A stretch of DNA of 64,000 nt from Paraspadella gotoi (lineage: Eukaryota > Chaetognatha). Under the pieces are notes generated by a model. That model made no database searches, had not been told where the DNA came from, and saw nothing but the letters and a program-made list of their open reading frames with translations. The stretch spans positions 795,218 through 859,217 of the forward strand of contig CM119268.1 in assembly GCA_051294375.1 (NCBI GenBank), given 5' to 3'. The number at the start of each line of letters is the position of its first letter. The stretch's first letter is position 1. Position numbers and translations under genes: made by a program. Positions 1 through 11,400 of the stretch are shown in pieces.

Positions 1-1032
1 AAATAAAAAGAGTTTGAAAAAAGAGAAAGAAAAGAGAGGTAAGAAAATTTCAAGAATTGACCCTGATTCACTCGGTGAGTGGTTCTTATTTCCTTTTCAT
101 TTGAACTCATGAATCGTTTCAGTTGAGTGAAAGAAAAGTTCAAGAAATGTGATATTCTGTCTCTCTCTCTAAACCCTTCCTCTCTCCTCTTTCTCCGTCG
201 TGCTCACCAATGTAGAAGACGAAGAAGGTAATAATAAATATGAAGAGAGAGTGAAGAATTGTGACGATGTAAGAGAAGTAGAAAAGAAGTGAGACGAGCT
301 CTCTCCTGATCCACTTTTATCATCGACTGGACCAACTTGACCTAACGATCTCCTCGGCCCTATTACTGTGTCCGGTCAATCTAAGGTCATTGCCAAAGCT
401 AGGGCAAAGTGACCGTGTGGAATAGACCGGCTCGGAGAAAGAGGAGAGAGGAAGGGTTTAGAGAGAGAGAGAGACCGGTGGTAAGTCGCCTCAGTTCGTT
501 GATTTAAAGTTTTTTCGTCAAAAGATCGATACAGTGCGCGACTTAAAAGGTACACGTTGATACCAACGCAATCGTCCCCCAACTCATGATCCTTAAAGAC
601 TGAAAACGCTTGTGTGAACCCCAATGTGAAAGGTTAATGGTAAATGGTTAATGGTTAATGGTTAAACCATCCCTTCTCGTTCCCTAACCTCCTTATCCTC
701 GTCCACCCTCTTCTCAATGTGTCTGACTTCGGCCAACCGAAACTCGACGCAGACGTTGTGCCAATTCTCGAGGGCTTTGTTGACGGCGTCGACGGCGGCT
801 AGCCCCGCCTCCCGAACCTCCTCCTTCGATGCGGGGACGACCGTTCTGCAGCCGCAGAAATCTTCTTCGATGAATGCCGAGGAGCAGTTGCGGTTGGTTG
901 GGATCTGGAAGAGGGGTTAGAAAGAGGGTCAGGGGTGGAGAATGGGTTGAGAGACGAAAGGGAATGGGGGTTCATTTTTATGCTACAGCCTGCATATAAA
1001 AAAAAAAAAGCAATTCAGGGATGTTATACCGT

Positions 1033-1217
1033 NNNNNNNNNNNNNNNNNNNNNNNNNNNNNNNNNNNNNNNNNNNNNNNNNNNNNNNNNNNNNNNNNNNN
1101 NNNNNNNNNNNNNNNNNNNNNNNNNNNNNNNNNNNNNNNNNNNNNNNNNNNNNNNNNNNNNNNNNNNNNNNNNNNNNNNNNNNNNNNNNNNNNNNNNNNN
1201 NNNNNNNNNNNNNNNNN
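1033..1217. other. Assembly gap, 185 Ns
   Basis: Run of N. The matching stretch of the right arm (about 14240-14356) is only about 120-130 bases, so the gap length is an estimate. The equivalent sequence is intronic. Confidence 0.99.
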
Positions 1218-1662
1218 AAACTCAAACTCAAGAAAAGTATTGATGCGATAATCCTTTCTTTTCGTTGTTTTTATATTAGAGAAAGCATGGTGATAATTTT
1301 ACAAGCGCCGGTAAAAAAACCCTGTCATTTGCAAACCAGTGCAAAATGACCCGTGCGTAGGCAATGGGCAAACGATGCCTCTCCCTCTAATGCAGCAACT
1401 CAGCCCCTAACTCTGCGGACTGAGCGTCGCCCAAAACGACGACTTCAGGAGGAGGGAGAGGAGTCCGTCACTCCTGTCACAAAAGTGGCAAGAACGGACA
1501 ACCGCCCACCTCGTCAACAGGCGAGAAGAGGGCAGGCGGCAGGCGTATCAGGCCAAAGAGACATAAGAGTGGCCCTGGGGATCTCTTCTCAAGGATCGCT
1601 TCCCAATGCGGCATTCACCAGTTCGATCGCACTCTCCTCTCGGCCAGTGACTCGCCAATGAC

Positions 1663-1762
1663 NNNNNNNNNNNNNNNNNNNNNNNNNNNNNNNNNNNNNN
1701 NNNNNNNNNNNNNNNNNNNNNNNNNNNNNNNNNNNNNNNNNNNNNNNNNNNNNNNNNNNNNN
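1663..1762. other. Assembly gap, 100 Ns
   Basis: Exactly 100 Ns, the usual placeholder for unknown size. The right-arm equivalent is about 2.7 kb (11076-13803) and holds the rest of exon 4 and exons 5-8 of the DUF229 gene. Confidence 0.99.
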
Positions 1763-2769
1763 CGGCTTCGACCCTTTCAACAGTTTCTCTCTCGCCACCT
1801 TCGCCGCCTCCGTTCACACACCTGACGCAGGATTTTCTGTCCGCGGGATACCTATTGAAAAAAAAAAGCGGAAAAATGGGCTCGGTCTCTTTATCCGATT
1901 TGAGATGAGAAAATTTTAGTTGAAAATCTTTGAGGTAGGTTTAATAAAATGGTGTTAAAATGAAAAGCGAATGAAATGAATTGCGGGGGGAATTGGAAAG
2001 AATCATAAGAGGGGAGAAAGAGTGAAATTATTATAGAGAGAAGGTGTAAAAAAGTTGAGCAAACAAAGTCGGATCTGCAGGCAGCAATTTAGCAGTCAGC
2101 AGCGAATAGATGATAAGTTATCACTAATCTTGAATTTTTTTAAATTTAATACAATTTACTGTCAATATTTATAATTCATAGTTTTTTTTTATGTGGTAGT
2201 TATTTAATTCTGGAAGGATTTCAGGTTTTGGTCGTTATGGTTTTTATGGTGTTATGGTAGTGAGTTGTAGTGCTGGTAGTGGTTATGTAGTTGTAGTGGT
2301 TGTAGTAGTTATGGTGGTTGTAGTAGTTGTAGTGGTAATTGTGGGTGAAGTGATTGCTATAATTGTAGTGAATGTTGTTGCAACATGAATTTACATTTCG
2401 TATAAAAAAAAAAGAAAAATGTAATAGTTGAGTGTAAATTTTGTTTTTCCACTTAAACTCAATTCCACTGGGACAATTCCATCGAAACTTGATTTACAAG
2501 CTTCCACCACCACACACAAAATTTCAGGACAAAATCGCGCTATCCACACATGATAAATTGACGTTCAAAGCTAAGGTGGGACAGACTGAGAAACGGATGG
2601 ACGGACGGATGGACATCGATTTTTTTGTCATAATTTATCCTAATTCGATTATTTGACATAATCTAAGTGTCTTACCGACAAGATTTTTGGGGTAGGACCA
2701 ACAAATGTGATTAAATCAAAAGGTCATAGAAATAATTAAAAATGACGCGAACGACCGACCAATTTGACC

Positions 2770-2955
2770 TTCTCTATCAGCCATGGAACGGGTCCTGGGC
2801 TTGGAACCAAGCTTGAGGGTTTCCCACGCCACCAATTGGGTTACGTCCGTCACTCTACCTGCTCCGCAGGTGAGGTACCACTTGGGGTTGATCCAAGCGA
2901 CTAAAGGTTAAGGGACTTTGTTGTTACCCAATGAGCCACCAGGTCACGAATAAAG
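2770..2955 (-). repeat. tRNA-derived SINE, left-arm copy
   Basis: Reverse complement of the element at 9905-10090. Read on the minus strand it has an A-box-like GTGGCTCATTGGGTAAC and a body containing CAGGACCCGTTCCATGGCTG. It lies in intron 3 of the left DUF229 copy. Confidence 0.6.
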
Positions 2956-3394
2956 GCGAATAAATGCAAGTGGCCGACGAACGATTTATATCTTCAAATA
3001 AAAAAATAATTGGAGGCAATTACTTTAGCCAGACCATGAGACCGTGAAATTCGTCGAGTTGGCCGGCGTTCCACTGTTCCCTTCGGGCGTCTTGCAGGTC
3101 ACCAACACGAGAGTCGAGTTGATATAAACTTTTTTATTGAATGGAAACGGTTCCACTTTGTGTCGCGTTGGCCTGAGTGGATCATACAAGAAATCAAGGC
3201 ACATCAGCTTTTAATCTGATTATTGAAATAAAAAGGAATGAGGGACGGATGTCAGTCAAACAAAGACAATTAAATCAATCAATAAATCAATCAATCAATC
3301 AATCCTCACTCCTCAACCATCAACAAAGCAAATCAATTTAATCTTTTTTGACGAAAGAGGTGAGCCTCATATGAAGGCAATTATAGTTAGAGCT

Positions 3395-3560
3395 GGATTG
3401 CTTGAGATGCCCATTGGGGATGGGGCATCTCACCGTTGGCTTCAAGGGTTTCCTACCCTCAGTGACACTGCCTGCCACTGATTCGGTTACCCTAGAATAG
3501 TCTCGTGGTTAGAATGCAAGGTTGGGATGGTGCATTCCCCCTCAGAGCCATTGAGATTGA
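3395..3560 (-). repeat. Dispersed SINE-like repeat, second family, left-arm copy
   Basis: The same element is at 9295-9475 and, more diverged, at 43285-43480. The shared core includes AGTGGCAGGCAG and GCCAACGGTGAGATG. It lies in intron 2 of the left DUF229 copy. Confidence 0.6.
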
Positions 3561-4476
3561 CTGAAATAAAGGTTAGGGTGGACAAACAGGCCAAATCGAT
3601 CAAATCAAACCGTTCCCTCCAATCAATCAATGGTAACCCCCCATGTCTCTCTTTTCTTTCTTTCTCTTTTTCTCTCTCTCTCTCTCTCTCTCGGCTCACC
3701 GAATACTCTGGCAGCACCCTCGCGTAGGCGCATTCACTGATGTTTCCTCTTGGCTGCCGCATGCTCGTCCGCCCAGATGCTGCTATCGTCGTTGTAGACA
3801 ACGCGATCTTCGACTCGGTCGCAGCGAAGAGGCGGCCTCGGTCTCGGAGCCGGAGCACTCCGGGTCGAAGGGGTCTTCATCGATGATGGAGCAGCCAGGC
3901 GTCGAGATGAGGAACTTCTTGGGGTGGGATTTCGAAGGTTCTTGAGGAGTGGTTGGAGAGAGGTTTTGAGGATTACATCAGATCAACAGCACGAAAGTAA
4001 TAAAGTACATTAGGATATAGAAACATATGTATAATGTACAATAAAACCATTTTTTGAGTGAGAAGACATCCCAGCGCCCAGCGATTGACTGGTTAGCTTA
4101 CCCTCTTACTCCGTGGTTGGGAAAAAAAAACAACTCCGAGGTGATTTTATCCGATGTTTTTTTTTGTTTTTCCTTATTAACTTTGCCCTTTCAACTTTCT
4201 GTCAACATTGATCCAATTCGAACTACGCTTACTTTTAGTTGTTGTTGTTGATTTCGTCGTCGTTGTTATTATTTCCGTGAATGATTTCCGCGAAAGAGAG
4301 ATGTCATGAATGCGGCGAAGAAGATGACGAAAAGTTTCAAGGGACGAAATCGCCAAATCAAATACGGATATTTTTTCAAATTATAAAGAGTCGCCATTTT
4401 TGATAAGGTCACTTTTTAGAATGGAGTTTTTCGATTGGATTATTGTTATTGGATTTGATCGAATTAAATTTAATTA

Positions 4477-4522
4477 GTATATTTATTATATTATTATTAT
4501 TATTTTATTATTATTATTATTA

Positions 4523-4574
<52 letters not shown>

Positions 4575-4576
4575 GT
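4477..4576. repeat. (TTA)n microsatellite
   Basis: About 100 bp of TTA/TAT repeat at the inner flank of the left arm, mirrored by (AAT)n at 8277-8370. It adjoins the palindromic motif GTCGGATCTGC...GCAGATCCCGAC. Confidence 0.95.
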
Positions 4577-4711
4577 CGGATCTGCTTATCAGCAGATCCC
4601 GACTCTATAACTCACTTTGTCGGTCCGTCGGTCCGCCCCCCTCAATATTGTCGGGCACACACTTATATCATGTCAGAACATCGAATTATGATAAATTATG
4701 CAAAAAAACGA

Positions 4712-4860
4712 TGTCCGTCTCGTCCGTCCGTCCGTCGTCCGTCGTCGCGTCGTCCGTCCTCCGTCCGTCCGTCCGTCCGTCCGTCCGTCCGTCCGTCGTC
4801 TCGTCCGTCCGGTCTCGTTACGCGTCCGTGTCCGTCGTCGTCGTCCTCCGTCCTCGCCGG
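4712..4860. repeat. CCGTC/CCGT minisatellite, left
   Basis: Tandem ccgt/ccgtc units. The right-hand partner is at 7925-8118 in opposite orientation. Open frames rich in Arg-Pro-Ser here come from the repeat and are not genes. Confidence 0.95.
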
Positions 4861-5460
4861 CCGACCATTAGCAAAAAACTCCAATTACTCGTGATTGTAT
4901 GGATGGATTGGTATGAAATTTTGTGTGTGGGTAGGAAACTGTGTGATTGAGATGGATATGAAGTTTCGAGGGAATCGTGCGAGTGGAAATTGGTTTAAAG
5001 GAAAAACAAAAAAATATATTTCACTATTTGAACGCCAATTGCTTATAAGTGGATAGGGCAATTGACTTGAAATTTTGTATGATGGTAGGGGAAGTGTGTG
5101 ATTGAGCTGGATATAAAAGTTTCGATGGAATCGTGCGAGTGGAAATTAGTTAAAATGGAAAAAACAAAAGTCATATTTACTTGAAGTATTTTTACTTAAA
5201 TTACTAAAATTACTTAAATCGTTGTTAAATTCAAATTCTTTGCTCTCTCTAATACCTATGACAACGAAAAAGAAAGGATTAATGCATTAAATTTACTCAT
5301 AATATTATGTTTATTAAAAAATGGATAGATAAATCGAAATGGAATTTTGTGTGTGGGTAGGAAAGTATGTGATAAAGCTGGATATAAATTTTTTAAATGG
5401 AATCGTAGGAGTGGAAAAGAGTTCAAATTAGAAAACAAAAAGACACATTTATTTGAATTT
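4861..5460. repeat. Diverged tandem monomers of about 150-200 bp
   Basis: Successive units share GAAATTTTGTGTGTGGGTAGG, then GTGTGTGAT, then GGATATAAA, then TTTCGATGGAATCGTGCGAGT, then GGAAAAAACAAAA. At least three copies are seen here, and several inverted copies occur at 7040-7460 and 7600-7915. They look like the body of a non-autonomous element family also seen at 2400-2690 and 10200-10420. Confidence 0.75.
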
Positions 5461-5513
5461 TTTAAAGTTTCTCTCTCTCTATCTTTGATTGGATTGATTG
5501 ATTGATTGAATTG

Positions 5514-5539
<26 letters not shown>

Positions 5540-5545
<6 letters not shown>

Positions 5546-5716
5546 CCAAATTATGCCAATTGACACAAATATGCCAGTTGACCAAATTCTTAAAGTTGAC
5601 CAAATTATGCCAGTTGACCAAATTCTGCAAGTTGATCAAGTTCTGCAAGTTGACCAAATTATGCCTGTTGACCAAATTATGCCTGTTGACACAAATCATG
5701 CCAGTTGATCAAATAT
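5540..5716. repeat. 18-20 bp minisatellite (GTTGACCAAATTATGCC type)
   Basis: Eight or nine imperfect units of ttgaccaaattatgcca. Preceded by (ATTG)n at 5490-5543 and followed by an AATTA-rich stretch to 5830. It sits at the centre of the palindrome. Confidence 0.9.
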
Positions 5717-5959
5717 GATAATTAATTAAATAATTAAATTAATTAATAATTAATTAATTAAATAGATAATTAATTAATTAATTAATAGATTAATTAATTA
5801 ATTAATAGATTAATTATAATTATTAATTCAGCTTGTCATCATCGATGTCCTTAAAATTGAGTCAGGACAGTTATTAATGTTTTGTTTACATTTTATCAAA
5901 ACAAACAAATATCCTCTTTTTTTTTACAAAAATTTTTTTACATATAATGTGGGTTCATT

Positions 5960-6050
5960 AATGTAAAAAACGATGCCGCGAACCGTGCGCGAACCCGGGT
6001 CCTTTGGGTAGAAGAATAGCTCACGCTACGTGCGGCGCCATAAGTACTGC
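5960..6050 (-). repeat. tRNA-like SINE head
   Basis: Read on the minus strand there is an A-box-like TAGCGTGAGCTATT and a B-box-like CCCGGGTTCGCGC. The T-arm does not pair cleanly, so this is more likely a tRNA-derived repeat or degenerate tRNA than a working tRNA gene. It lies in the palindrome spacer. Confidence 0.4.
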
Positions 6051-6079
6051 TGATTCTTTAACGAGTAAAGGGGCTGTAG

Positions 6080-6485
6080 AGCTTCTCTCTCTCTCTCTCT
6101 TTAATTATTATATATCGCTCTTTCTCTTTCTCTTTTTCTCTGCAGCGGCTGTCTCTCTCTCTCTCTCTTTTTCTCTCTCTCTCTCTCTGTCTCTCTGTCT
6201 CTCTGTGTGTGTCTGTCCCTATCTGTCCGATCTCTTGCGTGATCGTTTGTTTTTTTTGAAAAATTCTGATTATTTTTTCTTCTAAAACTTTATTATTGCC
6301 ATTTATTCCGCGCTTTTTTTTCAATACAAAATCCCATATTTTCATCCGAGATTTTCGTGATTTATTCTATTCTTTTTCTCTCTCTCTTCTTCTCTCTCTT
6401 CTCCTCTCTCTTTCTCTCTCTCTCTTTCTTTCTCTCTCTCTCTCTTTCTCTCTCTCTCTCCTCTCCTCTCTCTCTCTCTCTTAAC
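6080..6485. repeat. CT-rich microsatellites
   Basis: Runs of (CT)n at 6083-6203 and 6372-6481, with mixed CT/TTC in between. A third block lies at 6857-6930. Leu/Ser-rich frames here are repeat translations. Confidence 0.95.
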
Positions 6486-6514
6486 TCATACACGCATTTG
6501 TTTGTTTTATTGAC

Positions 6515-6750
6515 TATCATCGCATCAATGAATGACAAATCATCGCATCAATGAATGACAATCATCGCATCACTGAATGACAATCATCGCATCACTGAAT
6601 GACTATCATCACAGCAGTGAATGACTATCATCCGCATCAATAATTGATTATCATCGAATCAATAATCAATTCCTATTACATCAATAAATTACTATTACAT
6701 CAATCAATTAGTATTACCTCAATCAATTACTAGTACATCAACAATTCGTT
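6515..6750. repeat. About 20-bp minisatellite (ATCATCGCATCAATGAATGAC type)
   Basis: About ten imperfect units of atcatcgcatcaatgaatgac that drift into attacatcaatcaatta. Part of the palindrome spacer. Confidence 0.85.
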
Positions 6751-7039
6751 ATCGCATGATTCATTCGTTTTTTTCCCGGTTTTTTTCATTAATTTTCTAT
6801 GATAGTGGGCTCTGGCTCGATCTTGAGTCTTTTAAGATTTTTTATTTTATGTCTCCCTTCTCTCTCCTCTCTCTCTCACTCTCTCTCTTTCTCTCTCACT
6901 CCTCTCTTTCTCTCTCTCTCTCTCTCTTTTTAATGCAATAGCGATGATCCTTATGCTTTTAAGATTTTTTTAACTTGCATCATTTTTTCAACTTGCATCA
7001 TTTTTTCAACTTGCATTCCGTCAATACTTTATATCTAGC

Positions 7040-7915
7040 TTCTTCACTCACTTTCCTACTGGCTCACAAAATTTCATCTCAATCTATCATGGGTTAAAAT
7101 AAATAAAAAGATTCAAGTAAATGTGACTCATATTTTTTTTCATTTAAACTCATTTCCACTGGTACGTTTCCACTGAAACTTTATATCAAGCTTCGTCATA
7201 CGTTTTCCTACCCACACACAAAATTTCAACTCAATCTATCCATCCAATTATGATTAATTGGAGTAATTTATTGTGTTTAAAAAAGTAAAAAGTATTTTAC
7301 GTAAATTCGACTTATGTTTTTTCCATTTATAACTAATTTCCACTCACACGATTCCATCGAAAATTTTATATCCAGCTTTATCACACACTTTCCTACCCAC
7401 ACACAAAATTTAATTCAATCCAACCAGCCATCACGAGTTATTGGAGCTTTTTTGCTAAGATGGGACGGATGGACGAATTGATTGACTAATTAATTAATTA
7501 TTGATTAATTTATTACTAATTGATTAATTAACTGATTAATTATTTTGATTTATTAATACATCCTGCAGATACATTTAATATAAAAGGAAAAAGAAGCATA
7601 ATAATTAGTAAAAACAGGTTTTTTGTTTTTTTCCATTTAAACTCATTTCCACTCCAAACTATTCCATCAAAACTTGATTTCCTGTTCAATACACACGTTC
7701 CTACCCACATACAAAATTCCAGGTCAATTCAGCCCATCCATCATGAGCAATTGGTGTTGCAAATAGTGAATATATTTTTTTTGTTTTTTTCCATTTAAAC
7801 TCATTTCCACTCGGACGATTCCATCGAGACTTCATATCCGCTCAATCACACACTTACCTATCCACACACAAAATTTCATTTAAATCCATCCATCAATCAC
7901 GAGTAATTGGTGTTT
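7040..7915. repeat. Inverted set of diverged tandem monomers
   Basis: Four or so units with CCACACACAAAATTTCA, ATTCCATCGAAA and TTTCCATTTAAACTCATTTC, the reverse complement of the 4861-5460 monomers. Unit-to-unit similarity is visibly lower than between the outer arms. Confidence 0.75.
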
Positions 7916-7924
7916 TTTGCTAAG

Positions 7925-8118
7925 GTGGGACGGACGGACGGACGGACGGACGGACGGACGGACGGACAGGACGGACGGACGGACGGACGACACGGACGGA
8001 CGGACACGTTTTGAATACGAAATCCGATGATCTGACAGACGAAAGGTGGCCGAAAGGTACTTGAGGGAGGCGGACGACGGACGGACGGACGACGGACGGA
8101 CGGACGACGGACGAGACC
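7925..8118. repeat. GGACGGAC minisatellite, right
   Basis: Tandem ggac/gacgg units, the inverted partner of 4712-4860, split by a short unique stretch at about 8005-8068. Followed by (AAT)n at 8277-8370. Confidence 0.95.
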
Positions 8119-8276
8119 GGACATCGTTTTTTGCATAATTTATCATAATTCGATGTTCTGACATGATATAAGTGGTGTGCCCGAACAATAATTGAGGGGG
8201 CGACCGACGACCGACCAAAAGTTTGGAAAAAAAGGTTTTTTTATAGAGTCGGGATCTGCTGAAAGCTAGATCCGAC

Positions 8277-8319
<43 letters not shown>

Positions 8320-8463
8320 TAATAATAAATATAATAAATAATAATAATAATAATTAATAATAATAATAAAAATATACATAATACTAATTAAATTTAATTC
8401 GATCAAATCCAATAACAATAATCCAATCGAAAAACTCCATTCTAAAAAGTGACCTTATCAAAA

Positions 8464-11400
8464 ATGGCGACTCTTTATAATTTGAAAAAATATCCGTATT
8501 TGATTTGGCGATTTCGTCCTTTGAAACTTTTCGTCATCTTCTTCGCCGCATTCATGATCATCTTCATTTCGCGGAAATTCATTACGGAAATAATAACAAC
8601 GACGACGAAATCAACAACAACAACTAAAAGTAAGCGTAGTTCGAATTGGATCAATGTTGACAGAAAGTTGAAAGGGCAAAGTTAATAAGGAAAAACAAAA
8701 AAACATCGGATAAAATCACCTCGGAGTTGTTTTTTTTTCCCAACCACGGAGTAAGAGGGTAAGCTAACCAGTCAATCGCTGGGCGCTGGGATGTCTTCTC
8801 ACTCAAAATATGGTTTTATTGTACATTATACATATGTTTCTATATCCTAATGTACTTATTACTTTCGTGCTGTTGATCTGATGTAATCCTCAAAACTCTC
8901 TCTCCAACCACTCCTCAAGAACCTTCGAAATCCCACCCCAAGAAGTTCCTCATCTCGACGCCTGGCTGCTCCATCATCGATGAAGACCCCTTCGACCCGG
9001 AGGTGCTCCGGCTCCGAGACCCGAGGCCGCCTCTTCGCTGCGACCGAGTCGAAGATCGCGTTGTCTACAACGACGATAGCAGCATCTGGGCGGACGAGCA
9101 TGCGGCAGCCAAGAGGAACATCAGTGAATGCGCCTACGCGAGGGTGCTGCCAGAGTATTCGGTGAGCCGAGAGAGAGAGAGAGAGAGAAAAAGAGAAAGA
9201 AAGAAAAGAGAGACATGGGGGGTTACCATTGATTGATTGGGGGAACGGTTTGATTTGATCGATTTGGCCTGTTTGTCCACCTAACCTTTATTTCAGTCAA
9301 TCTCAATGGCTCTGAGGGGGGAATGCACCATCCCAACCTTGCATTCTAACCACGAGACTATTCTAGGGTAACCGAATCAGTGGCAGGCAGTGTCACTGAG
9401 GGTAGGAAACCCTTGAAGCCAACGGTGAGATGCCCCATCCCCAATGGGCATCTCAAGCAATCCAGCTCTAACTATAATTGCCTTCATATGAGGCTCACCT
9501 CTTCCGTCAAAAGATTAAATTGATTTGCTTTGTTGATGGTTGAGGAGTGAGGATTGATTGATTGATTGATTTATTGATTGATTAATTGTCTTTGTTTGAC
9601 TGACATCCGTCCCTCATTCCTTTTTATTTCAATAATCAGATTAAAAGCTGATGTGCCTTGATTTCTTGTATGATCCACTCAGGCCAACGCGACAAAAGTG
9701 GAACCGTTTCCATTCAATAAAAAAGTTTATATCAACTCGACTCTCGTGTTGGTGACCTGCAAGACGCCCGAGGGAACATGGTGGACGCCGGCCAACTCGA
9801 CGAATTTCACGGTCATGGTCTGGCTAAAGTAATTGCCTCCAAATTATTTTTTTATTTGAAGATATAAATCTGTCGTCGGCCATTGCATTTATTCGCCTTT
9901 ATTCGTGACCTGGTGGCTCATTGGGTAACAACAAAGTCCCTTAACCTTTAGTCGCTTGGATCAACCCCAAGTGGTACCTCACCTGCGGGAAGCGTGAGTA
10001 CGGACGTAAACCCAATTGGTGGCGTGGGAAACCCTCAAGCTTGGTTCCAAGCCCAGGACCCGTTCCATGGCTGATAGAGAAGGTCAAATTGGTCGGTCGG
10101 TCGCGTCATTTTAATTATTTTCTATGACCTTTTGATTTAATCACATTTGTTGGTCCTACCCCAAAAATCTTGTCGGTAAGACACTTAGATTATGTCAAAT
10201 AATCGAATTAGGATAAATTATGACAAAAAAATCGATGTCCATCCGTCCGTCCATCCGTTTCTCAGTCTGTCCCACCTTAGCTTTGAACGTCAATTATTCA
10301 TGTGTGGATAGCGCGATTGTCCTGAAATTTTGTGTGTGGGTTGAGAAGCTTGTAAATCAAGTTTCGATGGAATTGTCACAGTGGAATTGAGTTTAAGTGG
10401 AAAAAACAAAATTTACACTCAACTATTACATTTTTCTTTTTTTTTTATACGAAATGTAAATTCATGTTGCAACAACATCTACTACAATTATAGCAATCAC
10501 TTCACCCACAATTACCACTACAACTACTACAACCACCATAACTACTACAACCACTACAACTACCATAACCACTACAAGCACTACAACTACCATAACCACC
10601 ATAAAAACCATAACGACCAAAACCTGAAATCCTTCCAGAATTAAAATAACTACCACATAAAAAAAACTATGAATTATAAATATTGACAGTAAATTGTATT
10701 AAATTAAAAAAATTCAAGATTAGTGATAACTTATCATCTGATTCGCTGCTGACTGCTAAATTGCTGCCTGCAGATCCGACTTTGTTTGCTCAAACTTGTT
10801 TTTACACTTTCTCTCTATAATAATTTCACTCTTTCTCCCCTCTTATGATTTTCTTTTCATTCCCCCCCCCCAATTCATTTCATTCGCTTTTCATTTTAAC
10901 CACATTTTTTAAACCTACCTCAAAGATTTTCAACTAAAATTTTCTCATCTCAAATCGGATAAAGAGACGAGCCCATTTTCCCTGCTTTTCTTTCAAGGTA
11001 TCGCGACGAAAATCTGGTCAGGGTGAAGGAGGCGGCGAAGTTGGCGAGAGAGAAACTGTTGAAAGGGTCGAAGCCGGCGTCACCGCCTTTCAACTTCATC
11101 ATCATCGTCAACGACGCCGTCTCTCGACTCAACTCCATTCGCAGTCTTCCCTTGACGAGGAAGTTCTTGAAGGAAGCCGGAGCGATCGAGATGTTGGGCT
11201 ACACCAAAGTGGCCTGCTGTTCGCTGGGCAACACTTCCCCCATGTTGGCCGGACGTTTCACCGACGGAACTTTTAACATCACGGTCCGCGTTGGGCTCAA
11301 CCTTTTCAATGGCCCAATATCATAATAGTGTATATTTATTTATAATTAAAGTTTTATTCATTTATTTATAATTAAAGTTTACCCCACCTATAAGCAGGAC

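Larger units (their letters stand above)
1..4397 (-). pseudogene. Second, inverted DUF229 sulfatase-like gene, partial and frameshifted
   Basis: Exons equivalent to the right-hand copy are visible on the minus strand: exon 1 (4397-4233), exon 2 (3940-3700), exon 3 (3172-3024), the start of exon 4 (about 1846-1763, running into Ns) and exon 9 (904-689). The final exon would lie beyond the left edge. Exon 1 lacks one base and soon meets a stop. Exon 2 has three single-base indels, each in a short homopolymer. Exon 9 is fully open, has the same 216-nt length and carries amino-acid changes (RTC to RNC, ALCGC to DFCGC, RNV to RHI), which suggests a genuine paralogue or allele and not a copied read. 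The indels may be sequencing errors or true decay, so 'pseudogene' is provisional. Confidence 0.6.
1..5010 (+). repeat. Left arm of a large inverted repeat
   Basis: Base 1 onward reads as the reverse complement of the sequence ending at 15390, and the match continues inward with small indels. Matching landmarks are the exon at 689-904 with 14480-14695, the block 1245-1662 with 13803-14215, and 1860-4620 with 8240-10990. Near 4700-5010 the match passes into diverged tandem monomers paired with 7760-8140. Two N gaps interrupt this arm; the second replaces about 2.7 kb present in the right arm. The arm may extend left of the window. It could be a real inverted duplication or two haplotypes joined through repeats. 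Confidence 0.9.

Noticed and set aside
1353-1661. 102-codon frame conserved in both palindrome arms (also 13804-14112)
   Set aside because: It lies in a DUF229 intron, starts without context and differs by base changes typical of non-coding DNA; no domain recognised.
5960-6050. Functional tRNA gene
   Set aside because: A- and B-box-like strings exist but the T stem does not pair and no acceptor stem is seen.
6058-6941. Leu/Ser and Arg/Glu frames over (CT)n
   Set aside because: Microsatellite translations.
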